From contig CAJNDS010001001.1 in NCBI GenBank assembly GCA_905221605.1, positions 364,049-426,048 of the forward strand: a stretch of DNA of 62,000 nucleotides. Direction: 5' to 3'. This DNA is from Symbiodinium natans. Taxonomy: Eukaryota > Sar > Dinophyceae > Suessiales > Symbiodiniaceae. The notes under the pieces are model-generated. The model was not told the DNA's origin, did no database searches, and was given only the letters and a program-made list of their open reading frames with translations. This document shows, piece after piece, positions 33,201 to 44,469 of this stretch (positions are counted from its first letter, which is position 1; each line of letters starts with the position of its first letter). A program made the position numbers and the translations under genes.

Positions 33201-33420
33201 TCTACTGAAGCCAACAAGTCACGATATCCACGACGTGACCAACCCTAAGCAGTCCTCTCAGAGGTTTACAGGCCACAATTGGTGCGAGGAATGCCCCAGC
33301 TGCATGTATCCGCGGGAATCTCTTAAACCCTTTTTTGCAACAGGCCTCGTGATGCAGCAGCCCGGTAACAGCAGACCACTCACAATAGCGCGAGTAGTGA
33401 TGCCGCAATCTCTCGAGAAA

Positions 33421-34191
33421 CTAGAATTGAAATGGCACGTGCTGAGCATTCTGTCTGGCCTGTCGTCGCGCTTGTCTCAACATCAATTTTTGCTCCTGTC
33501 GCTCTCTCCTCAAAGTTTCAAGGTCTGTCTCTACGTCAGAAACTCGGTGATTCGAAGGTCTGATTGACAAAGAGGGGAAATCGCAGGTTGCACGGCTGGC
33601 AGATGAAGATTCCAGATGCGGATGCCCTAATGCTAGAGGCAAAGCAGTTGTTGTGGGACAAGTTGCATCAAGCTCTGACTGGCGCAGCCCCGCACGCAGC
33701 TCCCGAACCAGCTGCGCCTGTTCCAGCATCTGCTGTCCCATCTCGTTCATTTTGTCCATATACTGTGACTGAATAGCCTCCATGTTGTGCGTAAACTGTG
33801 ATTGAACCTCCTTTACAACATCCTCCACAATGCGCTCACACATCCCCCGTGAGATCATTTCCGCATCTGTCTGTGTCGCACAGTCGTTCACGAAGCTCGC
33901 TGGGGACGGCGTCCGACTGCAATGTGGTTGGGCGGCGTGCTGACGCATACCATCATCTCCATCCTGACACATAGCAAGCTCCCGAGATAAAAATATTTTC
34001 AGCCGCTTCGGGTGAGGCTCAGTTGCCGCAGACGGGATGTTCTCTGGAACAGGTGCTGAAACAAGAGCGAATAGCGCCTGGTGAAGAAGGTTAGTCACGC
34101 ACTCGCATCCTCCACGTTTCGACACCCTGATTGCGTACCCAATGCATGAACAAAGCTGCTGCGTTGAAACACGCTCCATGGCAGGCTCCAC
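33421..34191 (-). CDS. intronless coiled-coil protein, unknown function
   Basis: A 256-codon frame from ATG at 34,191 to a stop at 33,421, the longest clean ORF on the right side, with no telomere-like tract, microsatellite or TIR element inside. An N-terminal Cys-containing globular part is followed by a helical stretch (CERIVEDVVKEVQSQFTHNM; MNEMGQQMLEQAQLVRELRA) and a C-terminal Arg/Gln-rich helix (LETLRRERQEQKLMLRQARR). The helices suggest a coiled-coil oligomer. Its lack of introns, against the fragmentation of its neighbours, suggests either a single large exon or a retrocopy. A shorter start is possible at the Met five codons in. Confidence 0.6.
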   Translation of the reverse strand: MEPAMERVSTQQLCSCIGYAIRVSKRGGCECVTNLLHQALFALVSAPVPENIPSAATEPHPKRLKIFLSRELAMCQDGDDGMRQHAAQPHCSRTPSPASFVNDCATQTDAEMISRGMCERIVEDVVKEVQSQFTHNMEAIQSQYMDKMNEMGQQMLEQAQLVRELRAGLRQSELDATCPTTTALPLALGHPHLESSSASRATCDFPSLSIRPSNHRVSDVETDLETLRRERQEQKLMLRQARRQARQNAQHVPFQF

Positions 34192-34199
34192 TCAAATTT

Positions 34200-35300
34200 T
34201 AGGATTCGTGCACTCAATTGAGTCTCGTAGCCAGGCCTTGAGCCGTAGCCATTTATAAACCCTAAACCCTAAACCCAAAACCCTAAACCCTAAATCCAAA
34301 ACCGCTAGAAGCCGCGCATTGCTGCATGAAGGCGCGGGTTCAGTTCTTGAGGTTTCGACTCTCACACTACTTGTATGTTGTGGGTTTAGGATTTGAGGTG
34401 TGTAGGGCCGCTAAACCCTCAGACCCAACTCCATGGACGGAATGTTTTGGGGACTCTGGGATCTTTACGTTGGCTGCAAAACGCAAAAGCGAACCTTTTT
34501 GGGGGGGTTGGAGGGGTTAGGGTTTAAACCCTATTCGGACTTGCGAGAGTTGAAGGGCTTACGTGAAGTTTTGCCTTTTAATCTTTTGGCAGCGGGTGGG
34601 GGGGGGGGGGGGGGGGGGGAGGTGGGTTAGGGCTTAAACCCTTTTGCCAGTGGACTCTCTTACTTAAACCCTGGCCCTAAATTTTAGGGTGTTGAGTTGA
34701 GGGGCATTTAAGAGCTTGCAGGGTTGAAGGTTGTCTTTCTGGGTTAGCTTCCTAGGGAGAAGGGTATGTTGAGGGGTAGGTACCCAAGAAAAGTCAAAGT
34801 GCGACAGGTGCATGGCGGCCCCCCAGCCAAACCCAAACAATTTCACGTGACGAAACACCTAGGAAACCATCCCCGCAAAACTCTAATGCCTCCGGCCCTA
34901 AACCCCAAACCCTAAACCCCAGGACACTTCCACACTGAATGGCGGCCAAGGGGGCTCCGGCGCATGGCTGCCCAATGAGGTCTGTCAGAGCAGGCTTCTA
35001 TGCCAGAGTTCAGAGTTTCGAGCTTGGCTTTCAGGGTTTGTACAGGGCTTAGGGACCCTAAACCCTAAACCTTAAACCCTAAACCCTGAACCATACTATA
35101 GTATGGCAACGCTCCCCTGTTTGTGACTCCGGGAACTGAAGCCCACTCTTCGCCCCAGAAGGTCTAACATTATACATCTACGTTGTATAGACCTTCGTGG
35201 CGGCGCCATATACTCTACCGCTACCACATGCAAGCAAGTAAGCATGTGTGCAGAATATATATATATATACATATACATACATATATATATAAGTATAATG
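34200..35300. other. mostly non-coding stretch
   Basis: Telomere-like tract 34,255-34,300, poly-G at 34,598-34,620, telomere-like tract 35,055-35,095 and a TA microsatellite 35,255-35,295. A minus frame at 34,664-34,858 is open but unrecognised. Confidence 0.5.
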
Positions 35301-35447
35301 TATCTATTCTTTATTGAAAACTATATGTGGGTATAGCAAATTATAGAGACAATTTGCTGGAGGGTGGCCTTCCGGGGGCCCTGAAACCCTGCGTGAGATG
35401 ATGGGGGGCGCCTTGGTCAGGACCAGATGCAGTCCGCCAACATAGAC

Positions 35448-35515
35448 CTTTTAGGGTTTAGGGTTTAGGGTTTAGGGTTTAGGGTTTAGGGTTTAGGGTT
35501 TAGGGTTTAGGGTTC
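35448..35515. repeat. telomere-like tract, about nine TTTAGGG units
   Basis: Nearly exact tandem TTTAGGG. Confidence 0.9.
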
Positions 35516-35790
35516 TGGCCATCCAAGCCGGCGACTGTAAGAACTCTCTCCCTCCCTTCTCTCTCTCTTTCTCGAGAGCGATTACAAGTGCTTGGTGTGG
35601 GTTGAACAGGTTCCTGGAAAAAATCAAGTTCCAAAGAAAGAGCGTGGGCGCGGGTAAGTCGTCGACCGTTCGTTCGAGGATCGTTTTTTTTCCTGTGTTC
35701 GAAAAAACCAACGTTTGAAATCCAAAGCTCTACTTGAACATACCAAAAGAGAAGCCCCGACAAAAGAGCCCAACACTACCTTAAGCCATC

Positions 35791-35867
35791 GTGGGATGTT
35801 CCCCTCTACAGTCCTTAATAGGGATTTTAATAGGGAGTACTATACTATAGTCCCTACTAAGGACGGG
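35791..35867. mobile_element. TIR element, TGGGATGTTCCCC family
   Basis: Left end TGGGATGTTCCCCTCTACAG; inner inverted pair CCTTAATAGGGA / TCCCTACTAAGG. Other copies at 43,251 and 50,811 and a half-copy at 57,077. Confidence 0.6.
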
Positions 35868-36284
35868 TTTAGGGTTTAATTAGGGTTTACGGTTTAGGGT
35901 TTATAGTGCTTAGGGTTTAGGGTTCCTTGTAAGGGGGAACCTCCAAGTACTCGGACTCTTCAGGCGCATCTGGCCGCACAGGCAAACACACTCAGTCGCC
36001 GTCGTCACAAGAGGTCCCTTTGATGTTTCTATTTCCGCCAGGGAGGGGGGTATACCTTACTGCTGGTTAGCAGGGCATGAGGGAGTTCGGGCCCTATTTG
36101 ATTGCAGATTAGCAGGCTGTACTGAGCCTTTGAGCCTTTGAGCCATTTCGGAAGCTGAGAGTTTCGAGGGAGGGCCGCGACAATGACTGACAAAACCCCC
36201 CCCCAAAATGGCAACAAAGGCGAAGTCGGAAACCAGATCCGGTGGAGCACGGCAGGCCCTTGGAGAGAGTAGAGGGAGTAGACA

Positions 36285-36329
36285 GAGTGAGAGAGAAACA
36301 GAGACAGATACAGAGGCAGAGGCAGAGAC

Positions 36330-36370
<41 letters not shown>

Positions 36371-36400
36371 AAGAGACAGAGAGAAAGAGACAGAGAGTGC
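36285..36400. repeat. (GA)n-rich microsatellite
   Basis: GAGACAGA and GAGAGA units. The open frames on both strands here are translated repeat. Confidence 0.9.
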
Positions 36401-36659
36401 GCCCCAGCCTTACAGTGATCGCTAACGAGCCGTCGCCAAGGCACATCAATCTTGACCTCTGGATCAGGGTTTTTGGCTTCTTTCCGGCTTTAGGCTTGCT
36501 CCTGTCTTTGCTTTTGACAGGGTTGGGGTCTGCTCAGTCATGGATAACTTATTCCTTGACAGCTCATGGTCCCCGAACAGTCTGTCGTTCGAATTGGAGG
36601 CGGGCCTATCATGACTAGACAGTCATCAGGCCTGGCAGTTCAACACAAGACAATGCAAA

Positions 36660-37385
36660 ACTCTGTATAGGGCTTTGGTTTAGGGTTTAGGGTCTAGGGT
36701 TTAGGGGTATAGGGTTTCGGTTTAGGGTTTAGGTCAACCCCTGACCCTAGCGCGGACCCATTGCAGCTGCAGTCCCGGATACTTCTCAAAGTCGAGAGTC
36801 CGCGTCTGTGCGGTCAAGGGTTCCCTAGGGTTTTAGGGTTTATAGGGCTTATAGGGGTTTAGGGTTTAGGGGTTAGGGTTCCCTGTTGACGATGACTCCC
36901 GCAATAGCCTAGAAGAGAGCCTTTGAATCGAACCTTAAACCCTTCACTCTAGACGTGCAACCTGAAGGATACAACTACATGTACCCCACCCCACCCCCGG
37001 CCCCCTAAACCCCACATTCTGAACCCATGATGCCGAAGCCTATAATAAACCCTAGCCCTAAACCCCAACCCCCAACCCCCAAACCCCAAACCCCAAACCC
37101 TCAACCCTAAACCCGAAACCCTGAACCCTACTCCCTCACCCAGGCCGCGGGCGCAAGCGACATGGCCGGCCACGCAGCGGAAGGCCAGACCCCTTTTTCT
37201 GAGCAACGGGTCGATCTGGGCGACCTCAGGGATGGATTTGAAAAGGGTTTCGGTTTAGGGTTTAGGGTTTAGGGTTTAGGGTTTAGGGTTTAGGGTTCAG
37301 GGTTCAGGGTTCAGGGTTTAGGGTTTAGGGTTTAGGGTTTGGGGTTTAGGGTTTAGGGTTCAGGGTTCAGGGTTTCGGGTCAGGG
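36660..37385. repeat. telomere-like tracts with variants
   Basis: Tracts at 36,670-36,735, 36,830-36,885, 37,055-37,130 (CCCCAAA/CCCTAAA) and a long one at 37,245-37,385 mixing TTTAGGG with blocks of TTCAGGG. Confidence 0.85.
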
Positions 37386-37439
37386 TATAGGTTTAGGGCT
37401 TGGGGGCGACAGAGCTTGGCGTTTGGGATTCGGGTTTGG

Positions 37440-37590
37440 GCCAGACAGTCTTTGAACTGCGTCGACGGCACACCTAACCAATCCGACCCAGTGAGACTCG
37501 AGACGTACGTCCACAGCATGAGAGGCTGAGAGCAGTTATTTCTCTCAGGCTTCTTGGTGTAACTCTCACAGAACTGACCCTTCACTAATT
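37440..37590 (-). CDS. candidate minus-strand exon, unknown product
   Basis: Minus frame PERNNCSQPLMLWTYVSSLT followed by GSDWLGVPSTQFKDCLAQ is protein-like and ends at a telomere-like tract. No family recognised. Confidence 0.35.
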
Positions 37591-37784
37591 CTAGGTTTTC
37601 TCAAAAACATCTCACTACATGAGAGCCAGCAGTATTTTAGTCCCAACGCCCTATATAAGCGCCCTAAAAGCACTGCGTGCGTCCTAGCACCCTTAGCACA
37701 CAACCTTACGAAACTGAACCCTGCACATAAAGCGTGATCGTGTTACTAGTATACACAAAGGGACACCAAGTATATACCGTATAC

Positions 37785-38275
37785 ACCTAAACCCTAAACC
37801 CTAAACCCTAAACCCTAAACCCTAAACCCTAAACCCTAAACCCTAAACCCTCACCATTTTTTTGTTCAGGAACGCTACATACACTCACTCCAATAACAGC
37901 ACTAGAAACCCTGCTCCATGGGCAGGGGCTCTCAACATCCCTCAGCCCTGAATCCCGCACCAGCCTTCGTTTTTCTAAGGGTTTAGGGTTTAGGGTTTTT
38001 AGGGTTTAGGGTTTAGGGTTTAGGTGTCCCGAAAGAATTTGGGCTTCCATGCCTATGAACCCATTTTGCAGCAGGACCCCGCACCACCGTAAACCCTAAA
38101 CCCAAAGTCCCCCGCCCCCAAAGCCCTCAAGACCCTCCAACCTAATCCCTGGAGTCGAAGGAACCTAAACGATTTGAGTTCCAAACCCTAAACCCCAAAC
38201 CCTAAACCCTAACCCCTAAACCCTAAACCCTAGACCCTAAACCCTAAACCTAAACCCTAAACCCTAAACAGACCT
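37785..38275. repeat. telomere-like tracts in both orientations
   Basis: CCCTAAA at 37,788-37,853, TTTAGGG at 37,978-38,022, CCCTAAA at 38,185-38,270. The last ends in CCCTAAACAG next to a coding-like island (38,271-38,365; minus frame VKRKPKFRWGQVQLYRGI). Confidence 0.85.
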
Positions 38276-38914
38276 CCAGCTCCAGCGCCCGAAGTTGCAC
38301 GATGCCCCGGTACAGCTGAACCTGCCCCCAGCGGAACTTTGGCTTTCGCTTCACGCTGCTTAAGGGTTTGGAGGGTATCACGCTAGCCTCGGAAAAGAAA
38401 AACACAGCCAACGCCAACTCTCAATAGTAAAGTTAGTCCGGGAAAGTGAAGGCAACCAGAAGCAGGGTTATAAGTATCCCCAAGTAAGGCTATAACCACA
38501 TTTTCCCTGTTGTTTACTTCTAACTCTACTCTCAAGTACCCACAGGAACCCTCAAGTAGGGCTTTACAGCGTGTGCTTTCTGAGCAACAAAAAGGCCCTG
38601 AGCCCTCCCTGTCCAGCAGCCCTGTCCAGCTGTCCCAAACTCGAACTACGTCGAGGTTGACGGACCCCAGATCGCTGCCCTGCTTGAAGCCCTACTTCTA
38701 AGTGCCTATGAACCTCCATGTAGGCTCCTCAATGGCGCGCGCCCTTTCAGCCCTTAAAGGCCTCAAACCCCCCTTTAAACCCCCTTAGCCCGAACCCTAA
38801 ACCCTAAACCCTAAACCCTAAACCCTAAACCATACCCTTAAACCAGCCTCAAGCTGCTCCAAATCGAGATCTTGCCTCAGCGGGAACCCTCTGGAAAGCG
38901 ACTTAACTACAATT

Positions 38915-39047
38915 GTTGCTGTTGAGAAACTTATCCAGGATGGCCCTTAAGACACTCATTTCTACATGTGATCCTCTTCAACCCAAGAAGGGAACAAACA
39001 GCAAATGTCCCAAGGGCCTACCGAGTACTGGTTGCTGTTGAGAAACT
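38915..39047. mobile_element. TIR element CCAGGATGGCCCTT, flanked by 17 bp direct repeats
   Basis: Core 38,935-39,025 with inverted ends CCAGGATGGCCCTTAAG / CCCAAGGGCCTACCGAG. A second copy is at 57,780-57,877. This copy is bracketed by GTTGCTGTTGAGAAACT at 38,915-38,931 and 39,031-39,047. Confidence 0.75.
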
Positions 39048-39469
39048 GACCTAGCCTTTGGGGTCGAAATTGAAGTTTAGGGTTTAGGGTTTAGGGTTTA
39101 GGGTTTTGGATGCTTCCGATGTTTGCATCAGCTGGCCTCCTTGCTTTGATTTGTCGCGCGTGTGTCATCTTGTGCTGGGAGGGGGGGGGGTGCTTCCGAC
39201 AAAAAATGTAGACCCTTAGCCTCATCTCTGTCAAGGCACCCTAAACCCTAAACCCTAAACCCTAAACCCTTATAAACCCTAAACCCTCATAAACCCTAAA
39301 CCCTTATAAACCCTAATAAGCCCTAAACCCTACACCCTAAACCCTAAGCCCTAAAGTTTCGCTTTCTGGCGAATGGTTCATCTTGAAGTCCGTCTGACAT
39401 GTCACACTCCTATGCCCTGCTTAGCGCAGCAAATATGGGCATTTCTCACAATACGGGTTTGCCGTTTAC

Positions 39470-39580
39470 TAGGCTGCCCAGTAACCTAGGCTTAAAAAGG
39501 GTGCCCTTTTTTGCTTAAAGGAGTGAATAAGGGAACCTAAACCCCCCAAAAAAGGGAATAAGGGCACTACTGGGCATCCT
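39470..39580. mobile_element. TIR element, GGTAGCCCAGTAACC family
   Basis: Ends AGGCTGCCCAGTAACCTAGG and GGCACTACTGGGCATCCT; interior with AAAAGGGTGCCCTTTTTT, as in the sister copies. Confidence 0.7.
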
Positions 39581-39879
39581 AGTTTACACCCCAAATAGAA
39601 TAGAATCCCCTTACAGGGACCCCCAAGAAGTCCAAGAAGGGTACCCCAATGTTCGGACAACCCCCAAGTTGCAAGGAAGGCTCCAGGCACATGCAGGACA
39701 CCGAAACCACTGCAAACCCCCCAATCCCGAAGCCCTTCTCAAAGCCCCCAAAGACCCTTAAAAGATCTTCCGAAGCTTGACTCAAGACTCCCTAATTACG
39801 CGACTGCGCGCCGAGGCGTCTGCTTCAGAAAGCTTCCCAGGATCCGCTTCAGGATGTACTTGTAAAACCTCCCGTTAGG

Positions 39880-40000
39880 GTTTAGGGTTTAGGGTTTAGG
39901 GTTTAGGGTTTAGGGTTTAGGGTTTAGGGTTTAGGGTTTAGGGTTTAGGGTTTAGGATCTAGGGTCTAGGGTCTAGGGTTTAGGGTTCCTAAACCCTAAA
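39880..40000. repeat. telomere-like tract switching orientation
   Basis: About eleven TTTAGGG units, three TCTAGGG variants, then a switch to CCCTAAACC at 39,988. Confidence 0.9.
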
Positions 40001-41100
40001 CCAGCCAGGCTGGAGCCACCACATTGGGGTCAATCCACAGGCAACAAGGAGACAGCCCGAAGCCCTGAGCCCTGAGCCCTGAGCCCTGAGCCCTGAACCC
40101 TAAACCAAATCCGCCATTAACATCCAGAGATTAATGCTAGCAGCTAGCTCGCGGCATCAAGTCTGCACAGCCCGTCCAGAGATTAAAAGGTAAAAATCAA
40201 CAAGGTAAGGAGTGCGTGACTGTGAGCTGCGTGACCAGAGCGATCCCACCCGCAACACCCCACGCCCTAAATCCTAAGAAGCCTCCAAAACCTCCAAAAC
40301 TCCGGCAAAGGTAACCTAGACCCGGGAGTAACCTTGCAAAAAAAGCACCCTTTCTGGTTTTAAGGGGATGATAAGGGAACCCCAACAATAAAAAAACAAA
40401 AAAGGGTCTACTTCCGGTCCTGGAGAGCCCCATGCGCAGCAAAGCCTCCCTGTCCCCCTCCTAAACCTAAACCCTAAACCCTAAACCCGAAGCCCTAAAC
40501 CCTGAAAGGCCCTAAACCCCAAACCTACTTGACCTTAAACCGCACACCCTAAGCCTTAAACCGACAGAGAGAGAGAGAGAGACTCCCGGCACACCTCTTG
40601 AGAGGGGTCGTCACGGTCAAGAGCCGCAAATCCATACTCCCAGTGCCTGGAGGAAAGCCGCTTTTTGAAACAGGGGCTTGGTGGCTGTCTTAAAAGGAGA
40701 TATGGAGGAACCCCTAGCAGGGACCCGTAATCTTATTCCACTATGTAACCCCTCTATATCTACAGATACATATGTATAGATAGATAGATAGATATATATA
40801 TATATATATGTATAGATCTGTCTGTATGTATATATACACCTTATGATAGTCCCTATGTACCTAAGTAGCCCTACATTACCTGTAAGGTGCCTTGAGCCTT
40901 CCTCCCATACCTTAAACCCAGACCCTAAACAAAACCTAAGCCCGAAACCCTTTTCCATGCGGGCCAAACCCGACACCCCCGTGTCGGGCGCAGGGTCAAG
41001 GGTTCCGGTTGCTCTTTTGGTCGCGTGCCTAGCTGACACATCCCGGATGCACCGGCGCAGCTCTTTTTAGGGGTTACAGGGCAACATAATTGTTTGGGGT

Positions 41101-41328
41101 CTAGGGATCTCTTTGGCTCCAATACCCATCAGCCCTATACGCCCCAACTCCTAGCCAGAGCATACGTTCACCTTTGGGTTCCGTGGGTTGTTCTACATGT
41201 ACACTACCCCACAGGGGCTGAAGGGTGACAGGTCTACGAAGCATCACTTTCGTGCCCAAGAGGTCATTGAAGTCATTAAGTGGGCCCCAAGAGTTGTAAC
41301 TCAAGGCCCTTGAACCCTCAACCCTCAA
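41101..41328 (-). CDS. gene G candidate downstream exon
   Basis: Minus frame LSYNSWGPLNDFNDLLGTKV, then VEQPTEPKGERMLWLGVGAY. A plus frame is also open but less regular in codon third positions. No family recognised. Placed with the minus-strand block at 41.3-42.9 kb. Confidence 0.4.
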   Translation of the reverse strand: MRVEGSRALSYNSWGPLNDFNDLLGTKVMLRRPVTLQPLWGSVHVEQPTEPKGERMLWLGVGAYRADGYWSQRDP

Positions 41329-41344
41329 CCCTCAACCCTCAACC

Positions 41345-41746
41345 CTAAGCCAGTTCTTCCCGCCCGTTTCGCCTGCCGTCCATGCACGCGGCCGTAGCGT
41401 GCAGAGCTGAAGTGGAGGGGGCGGGCCGCAGCTTGTTTTGCAGGTGGCTTGGCTTGGGGGGCTCTGAAGGTCGAAGAAGGAGGGTGCAAAGCTTGTCTAG
41501 GACAGGACCTAGCAGCTTCATGGTGTGAGGTACTTGCTCTTTCATGTGGTTGATAGACATGTAACCGCAGCCTCCCAATCTGAGCCGTCTGTTGTGTATG
41601 GGGGGGTTGATGTCATGTGGTATAAGATTGTACTGTACTGTCCTGGAACAGTTGCGCGGCCGAGCGAAAGGGTCGGGGAGAAGCAACGCATCGTGAAATG
41701 CAGGCCGATGCGGGTGCTCAAGCAAGCAAGGAGTGCCAGTCAACAA
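41345..41746 (-). CDS. gene G candidate exon
   Basis: A 133-codon open minus frame, with DPFARPRNCSRTVQYNLIPH, then LLGPVLDKLCTLLLRPSEPP and a basic tail. The plus frame 41,525-41,857 overlaps and is also open, so strand rests on context with the next exons. Product unknown. Confidence 0.4.
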   Translation of the reverse strand: MLTGTPCLLEHPHRPAFHDALLLPDPFARPRNCSRTVQYNLIPHDINPPIHNRRLRLGGCGYMSINHMKEQVPHTMKLLGPVLDKLCTLLLRPSEPPKPSHLQNKLRPAPSTSALHATAACMDGRRNGREELA

Positions 41747-42044
41747 AAAGAGCTTGTAATCACGATTCGAAAGTTTCCCCAGCCCCAGACCAGAGCCATC
41801 CGCCTAAAGACTTCAGACCTCCTGCCCGACTATCGCTGTGCCTCGAAAGTCCTCTGAGTACCCACAGCTGTTGAACGGCTGGAGTAGACCCAAATGGAAA
41901 TTGGTCGTCATTATGGGCCCTTTTCCGGTACCCTAAGCCATGTGATCACCCAAAGAAGGCCTAGAATTTAAAGGAACCCCGCCGAATCTACGCTTAACTT
42001 GGAGAGCTGTGCCCAGCTTGACGAACATTCAAGCCCTGCCCCCT

Positions 42045-42123
42045 AAACCCTAAACCCTAAACCCTAAACCCTAAACCCTAAACCCTAAACCCTAAACCCT
42101 AAACCCTAAACCCTAAACCCTAA
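42045..42123. repeat. telomere-like tract, about eleven CCCTAAA units
   Basis: Exact tandem CCCTAAA. Confidence 0.95.
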
Positions 42124-42522
42124 CCCCCCTTTTTTCAAGAGCCGCAGGGAGGCGAACAGCCCAGCATCCCTCCCTGTAGGAGGCCAAAGAAATCCACGGG
42201 CCTGGAACATTAGGGACGCCAAGCTACCCAAAACACGAGACCCTATCGGGAGGTGTCGTAGGGGATTGAAAAGGGATTTTCCACCCCCCCAGATAAGCTA
42301 AAGGCGTCTTCCTCGACATGCTATAGCGAAGCATCGGACCCCAAAACCTTGCGAGCCCTGCCCCAGGCCTGTGCTCGGCTGCTTCGCAGCACTGCACGTT
42401 CCCTAAAATTTAAGAAATCTGCAGATCCGGGTAGAGCTTCCCAAAACAGGATTTCGCGTCGTTTGTTTGCGCCGTTGCGTTGCTTGCACGACATCCAATG
42501 GGGTTTAGGATTTGTAGTTTAC

Positions 42523-42928
42523 TCGGCATAGGGAAAGTCACCGGCTTGAAAAGTCACATGTGACCAGAAGTGCGGCACAGGCGTGCCTTCACGGCTACGC
42601 CGAACAGCAAAGCACACCGCATCCGAGATGGCATTGTGCTGCATAATGAGGCTCGATACCCAACCGCGAAAGGAGATTGCTTTCTTACGAAGCGTTGGGA
42701 GCTCAGCCGTGTAGGGTGTTTTTAATTCAATCTGTAAAGCTCAGTGCACGACCACAAACAGCTTCAAAGCTACAAGGTAACCAAAACAGCCCCTTTGACC
42801 CAATATGCACTGTCTATGCCGGACAAAGAAACCTCGCGGGGGGGGGGGGGGGGGGGCTCACATCCTGGCATCACTGCCTGTGCCGCAAACCAAGCATCAA
42901 ATAACGCAAAATCGGGCATGCTAGAAAA
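42523..42928 (-). CDS. gene G: three phase-consistent exons, unknown product
   Basis: Minus-strand exons 42,928-42,878 (FSSMPDFALFDAWFAAQ, after TGTACAG, GC donor), 42,832-42,782 (VSLSGIDSAYWVKGAVL, GTTACC donor) and 42,731-42,523 (IELKTPYTAELPTLRKK, then SLIMQHNAISDAVCFAVRRS and FWSHVTFQAGDFPYAE, after TTTACAG, GTAAAC donor). Exon lengths are 51, 51 and 209 nt and every join keeps phase. The first intron is 45 nt and consists largely of poly-C; the second is 49 nt. Soluble, globular composition. I do not recognise the family. No ATG begins these exons. Confidence 0.6.
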
Positions 42929-43145
42929 CTGTACAGGTTAGGCTCGGCGCAATCACATCACTTCACAAGATGCTTTTGTCCGACAGGCAATTCCTTGCTT
43001 CATGTCCATTCGGCAACAATACCTCTCGCAACCTCACAAGCCCCAAGAACACGGCAGGGACCCAGACCCAAAACCACGCAACCCCTTCACAACAGCTGCA
43101 AACGCCCAACCTCCCCCTCCCCTTTCCACCCGGTACCCGGCAATT

Positions 43146-43225
43146 AGAACTCTCTCTCTCTCTCTCTCTGTCTCTCGCTCTCTCTCCCTCTCTCTCGCTC
43201 CCTCTCCCCCTCTCTCTCCCTCCCC
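43146..43225. repeat. (CT)n microsatellite
   Basis: CTCTCT and CTCC units; low-complexity frames on both strands. Confidence 0.9.
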
Positions 43226-43250
43226 CTGTCCAGCAGACCCAGTGTCACCT

Positions 43251-43322
43251 TGGGATGTTCCCCCTTATACCAACAAGCCTTAGTAGGGAATACAGTACCC
43301 CTTATTATTATAGTCCCTAACA
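43251..43322. mobile_element. TIR element, TGGGATGTTCCCC family, partial
   Basis: Left end TGGGATGTTCCCCCTTATAC is intact; the right end stops at TAGTCCCTAACAGG. Confidence 0.55.
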
Positions 43323-43739
43323 GGCCGCATAGACCTATACCCCATCCAGAAAGCCCTGACAATATTGAGGCCTACAAGGCCTTCGTCCCCTGGGCTTTGG
43401 GACCACCGGGCCCGGGGGTTTAGGGTATAGGGTTTAGGGTTTGGGGTTTAGGGTTTAGGGTTTAGGGTTTAGGGTTTAGGGTTTAGGGAATGGGGAGCGG
43501 GGGGGGCGGGGTGGTGTCGCCTCGAGATTAGTTCGTGATTTTGAGGATGCATTTTGGGTTGGGGGAGGGGCCTTCCTCCGACTGGAGCCTTTCGATCTAA
43601 GGTGTCAAGTCGAACCTGCTTGAAGGTTCGTGGGTACTTAGAGGGTTTAGGACTTGGGGTGTTTATTAGTAGGGCAGCTATGGTTAAAGAATTATCTATA
43701 AGTATTCATGACCCTGCTCTTAAGTATCCATGAACTGCA

Positions 43740-44040
43740 AGAACCCCTAAACCCTAAAACCTAAACCCTAAACCCTAAACCCTAAACCCTAAACCCTAAA
43801 CCCTAAACCCTAAAACCTAAACCCCATATCTACAGAGTAGGCAGCAGAGGTGCTGGATGCCCCTGAGTACATTTTCATCCAATTTGCCTCGGCTGTGGCA
43901 AGGTTTGCCTTGTGTGTAGGGTTTAGGGTTTAGGGTTTAGGGTTTAGGGTTTAGGGTTTAGGGTTTAGGGTTTAGGGTTTAGGGTTTAGGGTTTAGGGTT
44001 TAGGGTTTAGGGTTTAGGGTTTAGGGTTTAGGGAAAAACC
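43740..44040. repeat. telomere-like tracts flanking a short island
   Basis: CCCTAAA tract 43,745-43,825, an island 43,840-43,913, then about 17 exact TTTAGGG units at 43,914-44,033. The island is open on both strands (plus AAEVLDAPEYIFIQFASAVA; minus KPCHSRGKLDENVLRG). Confidence 0.85.
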
Positions 44041-44360
44041 CAAGCCCCAAGAGTACCCTAGGAACATAAAGGGTACCTTTTGTGGTTTCAAGGGGGTCTT
44101 TAAGGGAACCTAAACCCCGAACAAAAAAGCACGGGAAATCAGGGCGCCATGTAATGTGCCACCTTCTGCGCCTCCAGTATACAAGGGAATACAAAACTTA
44201 AACCTTAAAACCCGATACCCCAAAAACCCTAAACCCTATAAACCCTAAACCCTACACCCTAACACAAAGTCGTGCGACCACGGTGGCATGTCCGTGCCTT
44301 CGTCTGGTTCAGGATTGTTTTTTCCCCCGACAGGACAATCTTGATTATAGTAAACCCTAC

Positions 44361-44469
44361 TTGGTACCCTAGTAACCATATTATGATAAGGGCGCACCCT
44401 TTTTTGGTTGGCTAATTTCTAGGAAAACCTTAAACCAAAAAACATGGAAAAGGGTACTACTGGGCTGCC
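44361..44469. mobile_element. TIR element, GGTAGCCCAGTAACC family
   Basis: Ends TTGGTACCCTAGTAACCAT and GGGTACTACTGGGCTGCC. A more diverged piece lies at 44,050-44,160. Confidence 0.75.

Noticed and set aside
36208-36449. Glu/Arg-rich or Ser/Leu-rich proteins
   Set aside because: Translation of a GA microsatellite.
41525-41857. 110-codon plus-strand ORF
   Set aside because: Overlaps a longer minus frame that fits the strand of phase-consistent neighbouring exons; kept only as an alternative.
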